The notes beneath the pieces are model-generated. The model was not told the DNA's origin and searched no databases. It saw only the letters and a program-made list of their open reading frames with translations. A program made the translations under genes and the position numbers. This document shows positions 7,139 to 13,438 of a DNA stretch of 13,438 nt, piece after piece. Location of the stretch: the NCBI GenBank assembly GCA_002395865.1, contig DGVE01000212.1, positions 1-13,438 of the forward strand, in the 5' to 3' direction. This stretch comes from Lachnospiraceae bacterium UBA4292. GTDB lineage: Bacteria > Bacillota > Clostridia > Lachnospirales > Lachnospiraceae. Positions within the stretch are counted from its first letter, which is position 1. Each line of letters begins with the position of its first letter.

Positions 7139-7958
7139 TTGCCCTCTCACCTCCTACCATACTGAAATAGAAATCCTCGAGGCTCGTAGAAGCCTTGCTC
7201 ACGCCCTGAACTGCTATACCGTTCTGCATGAGTATAGCGGCTGCCTTCTGAGCGTCCTCGTCCTTCACCTGAATGGAGGTTATCGCTGACTGCGTGGTGA
7301 GATCTCCTCTCCCGAGCTCTCTGACGATCACTCCGTCATTTACGATGCCGAAGCGCTGTGCCGTATTCTCAAGCTCCGACAGGATGTGGGACGACACAAT
7401 GATCGTCTTGCCCTGCTCGCCGAGCCTCGTGATCAGAGTCCTTATATCATGTATTCCCTGAGGGTCGAGACCGTTGGTCGGCTCATCGAGTATCAGAAGC
7501 TCCGGATTGCCTAAAAGGGCGTTCGCAAGGCCGAGCCTCTGCTTCATACCGAGGGAATAACCCTTCGCGGGCTTGGCCGCCGCCTTGGCGTCGAGGCCGA
7601 CGAGTGCGAGTACTCTGTCGATCTCCTTTCTGTCGTCTATGCCCTTCAGCCTTCTGTAGTACTCGAGGTTAGCCCTTCCGGACAGATAGCCGAAGAAGTT
7701 CGCGCCCACGAAGAAGCCTATCCTTTTTCTCTGCGCGGCGTTCTCCGCGTCGTTCTTACCGCCGAACACGGACACGGTACCGCCGTCATACGCGGACAAT
7801 CCGAGTATCATCTTGAAAAGCGTCGTCTTGCCCGAGCCGTTCTTGCCTATCAGGCCGTAGATATCGCCCTTGTTCACCTGCATATCCACGCCCTTTAAAA
7901 CGTGATGCTTTCCATAGCTCTTCTGCAATCCGCGCAGCTCGATAACCGCTTCGCTCAT
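7131..7958 (-). CDS. ABC exporter ATP-binding protein, BcrA-like
   Basis: ATPase subunit of the exporter formed with the downstream permease. The Walker A motif GKNGSGKT is at residues 38-45, the signature YSLGMKQRLGLA at 134-145, Walker B LLILDEP at 154-160, the D-loop GLDP at 163-166 and the H-switch SSH with His191. The length (275 aa) and the C-terminal extension after residue 215 fit the BcrA/CcmA group. The Q-loop position, where related proteins have Gln or Glu, reads FFVGANFFGYLSG and lacks both. The ATG at 7958 follows GGAGGTTTTTGT, a good ribosome binding site. It is the first gene of the unit driven by the tandem-repeat promoter at 8002-8035. Peptide-antibiotic efflux or lipid/peptide export is the usual family role; the substrate cannot be read. 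Confidence 0.9.
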   Translation of the reverse strand: MSEAVIELRGLQKSYGKHHVLKGVDMQVNKGDIYGLIGKNGSGKTTLFKMILGLSAYDGGTVSVFGGKNDAENAAQRKRIGFFVGANFFGYLSGRANLEYYRRLKGIDDRKEIDRVLALVGLDAKAAAKPAKGYSLGMKQRLGLANALLGNPELLILDEPTNGLDPQGIHDIRTLITRLGEQGKTIIVSSHILSELENTAQRFGIVNDGVIVRELGRGDLTTQSAITSIQVKDEDAQKAAAILMQNGIAVQGVSKASTSLEDFYFSMVGGERANV

Positions 7959-8001
7959 ACAAAAACCTCCGTGTCACAGACTTTTCAGCCTTACACGGAG
8001 G

Positions 8002-8035
8002 AGTCTAACACCCTGTGTCCAACAAATGTCCAACA
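8002..8035 (-). promoter_or_regulatory. Tandem TGTTGGACA element, probable promoter/operator of the ABC exporter unit
   Basis: Two exact TGTTGGACA copies on the minus strand (8035-8027 and 8024-8016) have an 11-bp period, followed by a degenerate third copy TGTTAGACT (8010-8002). The 20-bp tandem differs at one base from that at 2842-2861. If TTGGAC of the first copy is the -35 box, the hexamer at the same 18-nt spacing is GTTAGA, a poor -10. The extended TGTTAGACT at 8010-8002 is an alternative -10. The weak -10 suggests that an activator is needed. The element lies 44 nt upstream of the ATPase start codon at 7958. Confidence 0.55.
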
Positions 8036-8094
8036 GGATAATTTGTATTTTATTTTTTCTTTCACTCTGAAGGCCTTTCTGACCCCCACGGCCG

Positions 8095-8742
8095 CTAAGA
8101 CAGTGGCGTCTCCCGTATCGCCTCTATCCTCCCCTTATCCATCTCATGCACGGTGTCGCAGAGCATGTCGATGTCCTCGATGGAGTGGCTGGCAATGATT
8201 ATGGTCTTGCCGCGGGACTTAAGGTTTAACAGGTATGTTCGCATCTCGGCGACGCCGTCCTTATCGAGACCATTGAAGGGCTCATCGAGTATCAGCAGGG
8301 ACGGGTCCTCCATGATCGCCTGCGCGAGACCGAGGCGCTGCCTCATGCCGAGGCTGTACTTGCCCACGTGGAGGCGGCTGTCGGGGTCGAGGCCTACATA
8401 GCTGATGGTCTCGCGGATCCGTTCGGTGTCGATGAGGCCGTTGATGCTCGCGAGCATCTTCAGGTTCTTCATGGCGGAGTAATAGTTTATGAACTTCGGG
8501 GTCTCGATGATCACGCCCGTGTCCTTCGGAAAATCGCAGTCGCGGCCAATGACCTGCCCGGCCACGGTTATCTTACCTCCCGTGGGCTTCATGAAGCCGC
8601 AGATGCATTTCATCAGGACGGTCTTGCCCGAGCCGTTGCGACCTATGAGGCCGTGTATCCTTCCGTCGGCAAACTCCACGTTTATATCGTCCAGAATGGT
8701 CTTCTTTTTTATTACAAGGCTTACATTCTCCACTTTTATCAT
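8095..8742 (-). CDS. ABC transporter ATP-binding protein (215 aa)
   Basis: ATPase of the first ABC module, expected to drive the two permeases encoded just upstream. Walker A GRNGSGKT is at residues 34-41, a Glu at residue 80 replaces the Q-loop glutamine (IIETPKF), the signature YSLGMRQRLGLA is at 129-140, Walker B LLILDEP is at 149-155, and the H-switch is ASH with His186. At 215 aa it is a minimal domain without a C-terminal extension. The start ATG overlaps the preceding permease stop (ATGA), showing translational coupling. It is the last gene of the lipoprotein-permease-permease-ATPase operon. About 60 nt separate its stop from the next tandem-repeat promoter. I see no convincing terminator there, so some read-through into the second exporter is possible. 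A remnant of a very similar ATPase lies at 12897-12992. Confidence 0.9.
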   Translation of the reverse strand: MIKVENVSLVIKKKTILDDINVEFADGRIHGLIGRNGSGKTVLMKCICGFMKPTGGKITVAGQVIGRDCDFPKDTGVIIETPKFINYYSAMKNLKMLASINGLIDTERIRETISYVGLDPDSRLHVGKYSLGMRQRLGLAQAIMEDPSLLILDEPFNGLDKDGVAEMRTYLLNLKSRGKTIIIASHSIEDIDMLCDTVHEMDKGRIEAIRETPLS

Positions 8743-9581
8743 GATGCTTCACCCACTTCCATTTTCTTAAGCTTCAGTGCACAAAATACCGTCAGCGCCG
8801 CGATCAGAGCTCCCAGATACGCGAAGGAACACCACACGGGCAGCTTCACCTTCGCGAAGAACAGATTGAAATGATTGCCGTACATCAGGTGGTAGAGGGG
8901 CAGGGACCAGCAGACCATGCCGTCCGCGTACAGCGCGGCTCCTCCCGCAAGTGTGAGCAGTATGTCCACCGCGAGCCCCGCGAGCCTTTTTCCGCAGGCC
9001 GCGCCCGCGATCATTATTAGCCCCATGACGATCAGATACATCCACATGGCAAGCGCGCAGTATGCGAACACCTTTATCGGAGCGCCCTGCGTGAGAACCT
9101 CCGCCCCCAGTATAAGCGTCTGATTCTGCTCATAGAGCTCCCTGAACTCGTGCGGAAAATGCTCCATGAACGTCCCCCAGTGTGCACCTGCGTCCGGCAG
9201 CTTCATGAAGAAGATGCAGGACGCGATAAACAGTAAGCACACCACTATAAATGACACCACCGTCACGAACAGTATCTCGCCCGCAAGCCATCTGCGCTTA
9301 TTGAGTCTTATCATGCCGAAGTAGTCCAGCCTGCAGTGCGGAAACGCGCTCACTATGCTCACGAATATCAGCGGGATGGCTATTATATTCAGCCTGTTGT
9401 GTATCATGAGTATGAACGGCTCGTAAAATCCCGCCTCCATCCCAGTCTGCGCCAGCAGCTGCGCCATCGGTGTATATGTCTCCTCGTACACCACCACGAT
9501 GAAGAACAGTATGAGGAGATTTTTAGTCTGATGAAATGTGCCCGCGAGTTCATTTCGCAGTATATAAAACAGTTTTACCAT
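8739..9581 (-). CDS. ABC-2-like permease, second membrane subunit (280 aa)
   Basis: Polytopic membrane protein with about six hydrophobic segments, near residues 20-35, 67-83, 103-128, 172-196, 203-222 and 248-270. Between the second and third is a basic cytoplasmic loop (HCRLDYFGMIRLNKRRW) of the kind that docks onto ABC ATPases. The long polar segment at about 128-165 lies between two membrane helices. The gene lies 1 nt after the preceding permease gene and overlaps the ATPase gene by 4 nt, so all three are translated together. The protein is not a close copy of the first permease, which suggests a heterodimeric channel. The substrate is unknown. Confidence 0.8.
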   Translation of the reverse strand: MVKLFYILRNELAGTFHQTKNLLILFFIVVVYEETYTPMAQLLAQTGMEAGFYEPFILMIHNRLNIIAIPLIFVSIVSAFPHCRLDYFGMIRLNKRRWLAGEILFVTVVSFIVVCLLFIASCIFFMKLPDAGAHWGTFMEHFPHEFRELYEQNQTLILGAEVLTQGAPIKVFAYCALAMWMYLIVMGLIMIAGAACGKRLAGLAVDILLTLAGGAALYADGMVCWSLPLYHLMYGNHFNLFFAKVKLPVWCSFAYLGALIAALTVFCALKLKKMEVGEAS

Positions 9582-9582
9582 A

Positions 9583-10461
9583 TCAGCCCATCACCCTGTC
9601 ATAGATCTTGCGGTAAATGATAAAGGCCAGCAGCAAAAGCCCCGCCATTCCCGCGAAATACCAGCCGTAGCTAACACCGCATTCCGTCTGAAGCATATAG
9701 TGCATATTTCCGATGTTGGAGGGAAACAGGAAGCATATCCTGTCCGGCTCCGGCCCCGTCATGAAATCGTAGTTCTCGAAGCGCTTTTTATCGTGCAGCA
9801 CATAGAGCTTGTCGGAGATATACATGAGCATCATCGGCGTGGTTATCGTCAGGAAGCGGTCGTGCACCACGTGGTAGAGGATGAGCGTGAAGCACGCCAT
9901 GAAGCCTCCCGCCACCGCCGTATCCGACACCTTCCTCGCGAGAAATAAAAACCTTTCCCACGGCGTCTTTCCGTAATACTCCGCCAGTCCTCCCGCCAGA
10001 GGACTTTCACCAAAGCCTGGCAGCAGCGCGTAAGCCACTAAAGCATACAACATAACACCGCACACCACCACTGAAAATCCGGTGACGAAGGCCGCCATAA
10101 ACTGCAGCAGGCAGTATCTCGTCTTACTCATTCGTATCAGCAGAAAGTTGCGAGTATTGTCATCGATGCTCTCGTAGATATACAGCGCCGGAAGCGCGCA
10201 GACGACCGGCAGCAGTATTGCGAACCATTTCATGGCATCGAAGCCGTACACCGTCAGGTAGCTGTTGTTTATCATTTCCTGCCGGCACTTTATCATCACG
10301 CCGTTCTCCGTCAGCGCTCCCAGCAGCGAGTAGCGCTTCTCGCCGACCGATATCACAGGCGAATTCATGGCCATAAATGCAAACAGCACCACAGCCAGCG
10401 CGAACAGCCCGTGCACTATATATGCGTTTATGAGGCGCCCCCCTATGGTCTTTCGTTTCAT
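9583..10461 (-). CDS. ABC-2-like permease, first membrane subunit (292 aa)
   Basis: Polytopic membrane protein with about six hydrophobic segments, near residues 13-33, 75-95, 117-148, 185-202, 206-220 and 266-284. A polar extracytoplasmic loop lies between the first two. The cytoplasmic sequence DDNTRNFLLIRMSKTRYCLLQ resembles the loop before the third helix in ABC-2 permeases, where an interfacial helix contacts the ATPase. The ATG at 10461 follows GGAAGATTGCC, a reasonable ribosome binding site, 30 nt after the lipoprotein stop. It is likely the partner of the 280-aa permease and the 215-aa ATPase. I cannot tell whether the complex exports a peptide, remodels lipids or acts as an immunity pump. 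Confidence 0.8.
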   Translation of the reverse strand: MKRKTIGGRLINAYIVHGLFALAVVLFAFMAMNSPVISVGEKRYSLLGALTENGVMIKCRQEMINNSYLTVYGFDAMKWFAILLPVVCALPALYIYESIDDNTRNFLLIRMSKTRYCLLQFMAAFVTGFSVVVCGVMLYALVAYALLPGFGESPLAGGLAEYYGKTPWERFLFLARKVSDTAVAGGFMACFTLILYHVVHDRFLTITTPMMLMYISDKLYVLHDKKRFENYDFMTGPEPDRICFLFPSNIGNMHYMLQTECGVSYGWYFAGMAGLLLLAFIIYRKIYDRVMG

Positions 10462-10491
10462 GGCAATCTTCCGTTTCCTCTGTCGCCGTTA

Positions 10492-11793
10492 TTACAGCGC
10501 CTCGAGTATTATATCACCGTTTACGGCATCCACATACACAAACATCTGTCCCCAGCCGATATGGTCCGGGTTGGTTATCGTAAATCTCCACAGCGGCGCG
10601 ATATAACCCACTCTGTCCCTTCCGTATCCGATGCGGCCGTCATTTTCCCTCTGAATAAGGCCGACCACTCCGTATTGCAGGACGACCTCTGAGACATCAA
10701 ATACATGTCTGGGGGACAGGAAGCCTGACACTACGGCGCAGGCCTTTTCGTAATCCATGACCTCCTCGGGGCCTACCTCTCTGACAGTCGCGGATGGCGA
10801 TGTGATATATCCCGTCCACACAAAGTCCAGTCCTCTGTCCGAGTATACCCCCGCTTTGATGCCGCCCACCCAGTGCAGTCTGTAATAATCTCTGTCATTT
10901 TCCTCTTCCTGAAAATCCCTCTCGACATAACCGGCATGCCCCAGAAGAGGTATCCCGTCATAGCTGTATTCGAAGTATATCAGGTACCCTATATCACCCG
11001 AAGCAGCCCTTTTTATTTCTACCCTGACAGGCCTTATCCCGAAATCACCTGTCCTCAGCTCCTCTATCTCGCTGTTAATGAGTTTGTCCGCTGCCGTCTC
11101 GGCCGCCTCTTTGATGCTTACCTCCCGGCTTCCGATCTTATACACCTTATCGGCAGCGGAAGGATCCTTCTCCAGATCATATTCTTCGAATGTATCTCCG
11201 AAATCTGTCATATCGTATATATAGAATTTCCTCTGCTCCCTTCCGGACATATTGCATATCTCACCCGGATAGCTTATGATGCACTCACCGTCCGAACAAT
11301 AGCAGATGCTGATGCTCCCGTCATCATATAAAGCCGTGTGCGCCGTACTATGCAGGTCCTCGGGCATCTGCGCCATTTCCGTATAAGGATAGTCTATCGA
11401 TTCTGTTTGCACGATGGCATCATCCGGAATACCCGGGCCGGCAAGCTCCGGATGATCCTTCGCATACCAATAGCGCTGTGTTCTTATACAGGCATTCTCC
11501 GGATCAAATGTCAGACCGTACTCACCCGCCATCTTCGGGAGGTACTTCTGTGCGGCGCCGAGCATCTCTTCGGACTTATACTCTATCACCCTCCACACGC
11601 CGCTCTCGGGCTTATACTCCTTCACATCAGCCTCTGAAAGATTCAGATTGGATATACCGTTCTCCGTCTCCTTCGTCTCCTCCACCTGCGTGTCTTCAAT
11701 AAAACCGCAGCCCGCCATAAGGCATGCCGCCGAGATCACCGCAAGCCGCTTTACCCGAACCATTATCTTCTCTTTTAATTCACCTGGGTACAT
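10492..11793 (-). CDS. ABC-associated extracytoplasmic lipoprotein (433 aa)
   Basis: Predicted membrane-anchored surface lipoprotein. The N-terminus has a basic region (MVRVKR), a hydrophobic stretch and the lipobox LMAGC, with the lipidated cysteine at residue 29 from the first start. The mature part is acidic with many aromatic residues and looks beta-rich; the C-terminal half contains a FEYSYDGIPLLGHAGY stretch and ends in YVDAVNGDIILEAL, which recalls the endings of PepSY-like folds. I do not recognise a named family with certainty. The ATG at 11793 follows GAGGTGATACATC, a good ribosome binding site; a second ATG at residue 11 (MVRVKR) would give a more typical short signal n-region. It heads the operon with two permeases and an ATPase, so it probably captures a substrate or senses for that ABC complex. 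Confidence 0.82.
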   Translation of the reverse strand: MYPGELKEKIMVRVKRLAVISAACLMAGCGFIEDTQVEETKETENGISNLNLSEADVKEYKPESGVWRVIEYKSEEMLGAAQKYLPKMAGEYGLTFDPENACIRTQRYWYAKDHPELAGPGIPDDAIVQTESIDYPYTEMAQMPEDLHSTAHTALYDDGSISICYCSDGECIISYPGEICNMSGREQRKFYIYDMTDFGDTFEEYDLEKDPSAADKVYKIGSREVSIKEAAETAADKLINSEIEELRTGDFGIRPVRVEIKRAASGDIGYLIYFEYSYDGIPLLGHAGYVERDFQEEENDRDYYRLHWVGGIKAGVYSDRGLDFVWTGYITSPSATVREVGPEEVMDYEKACAVVSGFLSPRHVFDVSEVVLQYGVVGLIQRENDGRIGYGRDRVGYIAPLWRFTITNPDHIGWGQMFVYVDAVNGDIILEAL

Positions 11794-11808
11794 GATGTAT
11801 CACCTCAC

Positions 11809-11823
11809 ACCTTTTCAAAAGGT
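11809..11823. promoter_or_regulatory. 15-nt palindrome ACCTTTT-C-AAAAGGT, possible operator
   Basis: A perfect 7-bp inverted repeat around one central base lies about 20 nt downstream of the -10 box at 11842-11847 and just before the ribosome binding site of the 433-aa lipoprotein gene. It may be a repressor site or a weak 5' hairpin. Confidence 0.4.
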
Positions 11824-11841
11824 CCCTCCGGCTCTATAAAT

Positions 11842-11872
11842 ATTATACTACTTCCTCTACATATATAGACAA
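11842..11872 (-). promoter_or_regulatory. Promoter of the lipoprotein-ABC operon
   Basis: On the minus strand a perfect TATAAT lies at 11847-11842, preceded by AG. The best upstream match is TTGTCT at 11872-11867 with a 19-nt spacer, longer than ideal; GTCTAT at 17 nt is a weaker alternative. The predicted transcript begins about 40 nt upstream of the start codon at 11793. The suboptimal -35 or spacing suggests regulation. Confidence 0.55.
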
Positions 11873-11899
11873 CAAAAAACGCCCGAATATTACATCGAA

Positions 11900-11920
11900 A
11901 TTGTATTTTTTTAGTACAAT
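11900..11920. repeat. Small inverted repeat ATTGTA / TACAAT
   Basis: ATTGTA (11900-11905) and TACAAT (11915-11920) flank a T-rich 9-nt centre. The repeat lies between the terminator and the promoter of the lipoprotein-ABC operon. Being AT-rich and short, it could be chance or an upstream regulatory site. Confidence 0.3.
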
Positions 11921-11923
11921 CTC

Positions 11924-11960
11924 AAAAAAACTCACCCGGCCGATTGTGCTTCGACCGGGT
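11924..11960 (-). terminator. Intrinsic terminator after the Ig-like lipoprotein gene
   Basis: A hairpin pairs ACCCGG with CCGGGT (11934-11960), extended inward by CGA/TCG around one mismatch. On the minus strand a run of seven T follows at 11930-11924. It begins about 20 nt after the stop codon at 11981 and separates this gene from the next promoter. On the plus strand it is followed by TGTTTT, so it might also work weakly in that direction. Confidence 0.8.
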
Positions 11961-11980
11961 TGTTTTCTAGTCCTAAATAG

Positions 11981-12574
11981 TTACCTTTTTATCTCAAATT
12001 CCAGATAGACATTTATATACTCACGTTCTTCTTTTGTCTCCCCGTTTCCGCCAATTATTTCGACATCAAGGGTCTTTGCTGGTGATGTGTACAATCTGTA
12101 TATACCCTCCTCAAGCTTATAACCCAGTTTGTCAAAATCAATGGCAAAATCCAGTTCCGAGCCCGTGGCCACCGCTGGTCTCGCTATAAGAGTGTATGCA
12201 ATTCCTACAGGACATTTCCACCCCTTCTCAAGTCCGTATGCTTTTCCGTCATAGTCATCATCCTTATCAGTTTTCTTAAGGAGCACCAGATTACCGGAAG
12301 ACCCCCCGACTACGGACGACTGAGATAAATTTTTCACATTGAAGCTTACAAAATTGCAGTTCACACTGACAGGGATAACCATGAGCGCATCATTCCCAGC
12401 CTGATCCTTAAAAACCATATTATCATTCTTCACTGTGGCTGTAAGCCCTTCACCACTTTCGGAGCTTATAGCTAATTCACTTGAAGGTGCAATCTGTGAT
12501 TCCTCTGTCTTCTCTTTATCGGTACAGGAGCATACAAGTAATATACTCAAAAGAAGCCAAAAATTTTTTTTCAT
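11981..12574 (-). CDS. Small surface lipoprotein with Ig-like fold (197 aa)
   Basis: Predicted lipoprotein anchored on the outer face of the membrane. It starts MKKNFWLLLSILLVCSC: a lysine n-region, hydrophobic core and a lipobox ending in Cys17 (VCSC, acceptable though not ideal). A Ser/Glu-rich linker follows to about residue 45. The remainder is beta-rich, with LVLLKK, then WKCP, and EEGIYRLY near the end. This order resembles small bacterial Ig-like domains (Big_14 type) common in Lachnospiraceae lipoproteins; the match is by eye only. I chose the ATG at 12574 over the GTG at 12583 because TGAGGTG ends 6 nt before it, so the GTG lies inside the ribosome binding site. It is followed by a strong terminator and so is not in the ABC operon. 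Its function is unknown; such proteins are often accessory to envelope or stress systems. Confidence 0.75.
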   Translation of the reverse strand: MKKNFWLLLSILLVCSCTDKEKTEESQIAPSSELAISSESGEGLTATVKNDNMVFKDQAGNDALMVIPVSVNCNFVSFNVKNLSQSSVVGGSSGNLVLLKKTDKDDDYDGKAYGLEKGWKCPVGIAYTLIARPAVATGSELDFAIDFDKLGYKLEEGIYRLYTSPAKTLDVEIIGGNGETKEEREYINVYLEFEIKR

Positions 12575-12584
12575 ACTATGCACC

Positions 12585-12773
12585 TCAATTCACATATATC
12601 GTAAATCCCGCGTTATTAATGACATGATATGGTGTAAAATATAGCGTCTGTGTTCCCGGATTTCCGACGCTTCCACTCGTTATTCCGCAAAATGCATTTC
12701 CGGATTTTATATAGCCATTATGTCTATATTCTTTTTCATAGCCTGTCGCCCACTTTCCTCTTGGTGATATCAC
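12585..12773 (-). pseudogene. Start-less 62-codon protein-like stretch upstream of the Ig-like lipoprotein
   Basis: The frame reads like a real secreted or beta-rich segment (GKWATGYEKE near the start, NAFCGITSGSVGNPG in the middle, GFTIYVN at the end). It ends in a TGA that overlaps the ribosome binding site of the lipoprotein gene. There is no ATG or in-frame TTG and no ribosome binding site. The only early candidate, a GTG at 12773, overlaps the likely -10 box TATAGT (12777-12772). A stop codon lies six codons further upstream. It therefore looks like the 3' remnant of a gene, or leader sequence that happens to be open. A GxWxxGY start recalls lactococcin-972-like bacteriocins, but the rest does not match well and I do not claim it. 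Confidence 0.4.
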
Positions 12774-12800
12774 TATAGCATATTTTCTTCAGTTTGAACA
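12772..12800 (-). promoter_or_regulatory. Extended -10 promoter for the Ig-like lipoprotein transcript
   Basis: On the minus strand TGC-TATAGT (12780-12772) is an extended -10 element. The -35 region is poor: TGTTCA at 17 nt or GTTCAA at 16 nt. A pair of direct repeats lies immediately upstream (12801-12833), which is the layout expected of an activator-dependent promoter. The transcript would have a leader of about 190 nt before the start codon at 12574. Confidence 0.45.
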
Positions 12801-12833
12801 GATTTTTGCAAGAGTCGTCGATTTTTCGCAAGA
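12801..12833. repeat. Direct repeat TCTTGC(G)AAAAATC, possible activator site
   Basis: On the minus strand TCTTGCGAAAAATC (12833-12820) and TCTTGCAAAAATC (12813-12801) are separated by six bases, with their left ends 20 bp apart. The spacing of about two helical turns and the position abutting a weak -35 region resemble LytTR-type regulator sites. The sequence is unlike the TGTTGGACA element elsewhere in the window, so a different regulator is likely. Confidence 0.45.
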
Positions 12834-12896
12834 ATGAACGTGTATGAGCACGAAGGTAGCACTAATTCTACTCAACTGATTATTTCATCTGAAATT

Positions 12897-12992
12897 TTAA
12901 TGTAGCCTAATCTTTCCATGCTCCATCTGATACACCTCATCGCACAGAACTCCCACATCCTCCTTCGAGTGTGAGGCGAGAAATATCGTCGT
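12897..12992 (-). pseudogene. C-terminal remnant of an ABC transporter ATPase
   Basis: The last 31 codons and stop of an ABC ATPase remain in frame. They start with the H-switch strand TTIFLASHS and continue through KEDVGVLCDEVYQMEHGKI. The same region of the intact 215-aa ATPase (TIIIASHSIEDIDMLCDTVH) is clearly related. Everything upstream, including the Walker motifs, is missing and replaced by transposase sequence from 12994 on. It is a relic of a further ABC module, cut by the insertion or a later deletion. Confidence 0.75.
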
Positions 12993-12993
12993 G

Positions 12994-13438
12994 CAGCTTA
13001 AACACGGTATACCTTGCCGAACGAACCGCTTTTGCGGCAATCTTCAGCAGTTTTAATCGAATGGTTTCTATCCGCTGTTTTCTCATGCTTGCGGTAAGCG
13101 CCAACCGGTGAAACCAGTTAAGGAGATTATATGCCAGTGCGTGAGTGTATCTTTGTCCATCCTGTTCCAGAAACGGGATAATGTAGGCTGGGAAGCCAGA
13201 GTATCCTCTTCCAGTATGGCGGATAGTACAGGATCGTTTGTCAATTCATCGGTACAATCATCTTCGAAGTAGGCAGATATGATCTGGTAGATCACCTGCA
13301 TTAGATTGCTCGAATCGTTATGTAAGCAGTAGGCTGCGATGTCATTGGCCTTGAAATGTTTCTTGATAAGCTTTATGAGACCGATTTTGGCTGCGAATTC
13401 TTTGATCAGAAGCAGGCCTCCGTCAGAAGAAAGATCGC
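12994..13438 (-). pseudogene. IS1380-family transposase remnant with internal deletion (5' part beyond window edge)
   Basis: The frame entering from the right edge reads DLSSDGGLLLIKEF and continues to ASQPTLSRFWNRMDKDTL, typical of the N-terminal part of IS1380 transposases. At about 13138-13146 it jumps, with a frame change, to ALAYNLLNWFHRLALTASMR and RIETIRLKLLKIAAKAVR, the family's C-terminal end. The middle, which holds most of the catalytic DDE region, is missing; from the usual family length I estimate some 250 residues. The remaining frame shifts to a stop at 13083. The C-terminal homology stops near 12994, exactly where an ABC ATPase remnant begins. The element cannot encode a working transposase. 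Confidence 0.8.

Noticed and set aside
8045..8094. AAGGCCTT palindrome after the 215-aa ATPase as a terminator
   Set aside because: The stem is too short and no U-tract follows on the minus strand.
12585..12773. Lactococcin-972-like bacteriocin
   Set aside because: Only the GxWxxGY start resembles the family; the remaining residues do not follow its pattern, and no signal peptide or start codon is present.
1..13438. CRISPR array, tRNA or rRNA genes
   Set aside because: I saw no regularly spaced repeats with unique spacers, no cloverleaf-like sequence with CCA end or T-loop motif, and no conserved rRNA stretch on either strand.

Overview
All genes recognised here lie on the minus strand, so the window is best read from right (13438) to left (1). 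GGAGG-type ribosome binding sites, frequent AUA and AGA/AGG codons, roughly even GC, a LytS-type sensor kinase, BcrA/BcrB-like ABC exporters and Lys/Glu-rich proteins without known domains all suggest a Clostridia genome, most likely a gut or rumen Lachnospiraceae. The taxon is inferred from style, not from a marker gene.

Right end (about 12.58-13.44 kb): a degraded junction. It holds an IS1380-family transposase with a large internal deletion, fused to the last 31 codons of an ABC ATPase. Left of this is a promoter-like region with a long direct repeat, then a start-less 62-codon protein-like stretch.

10.49-12.58 kb and the first ABC module (8.10-11.79 kb): a small Ig-like lipoprotein (12574-11981) ends at a clear intrinsic terminator. 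A promoter and palindrome then precede a tight operon: a 433-aa lipoprotein, two ABC-2-like permeases and a 215-aa ATPase, with gaps of 30, 1 and -4 nt.

2.96-7.96 kb: a second unit opens with a promoter carrying a tandem TGTTGGACA repeat. It encodes a BcrA-like ATPase, a BcrB-like permease, and two large soluble proteins I cannot assign (698 and 398 aa). The 698-aa gene starts 2 nt after the permease stop. The unit ends at a hairpin terminator at 2944-2913.

1-2.86 kb: a third unit has its own promoter with almost the same tandem TGTTGGACA element. It encodes a third unassigned protein (522 aa) and then a LytS-type histidine kinase, cut by the window edge. Its LytTR-type response regulator would be expected just outside the window.

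Taken together this looks like a membrane-stress, peptide-response or peptide-export locus: a two-component sensor, two ABC exporters, two lipoproteins and three uncharacterised helical cytosolic proteins. The shared promoter element ties the unassigned proteins and the sensor to one of the ABC exporters. These three proteins and the element they share with the exporter and kinase are the best candidates for something undescribed.
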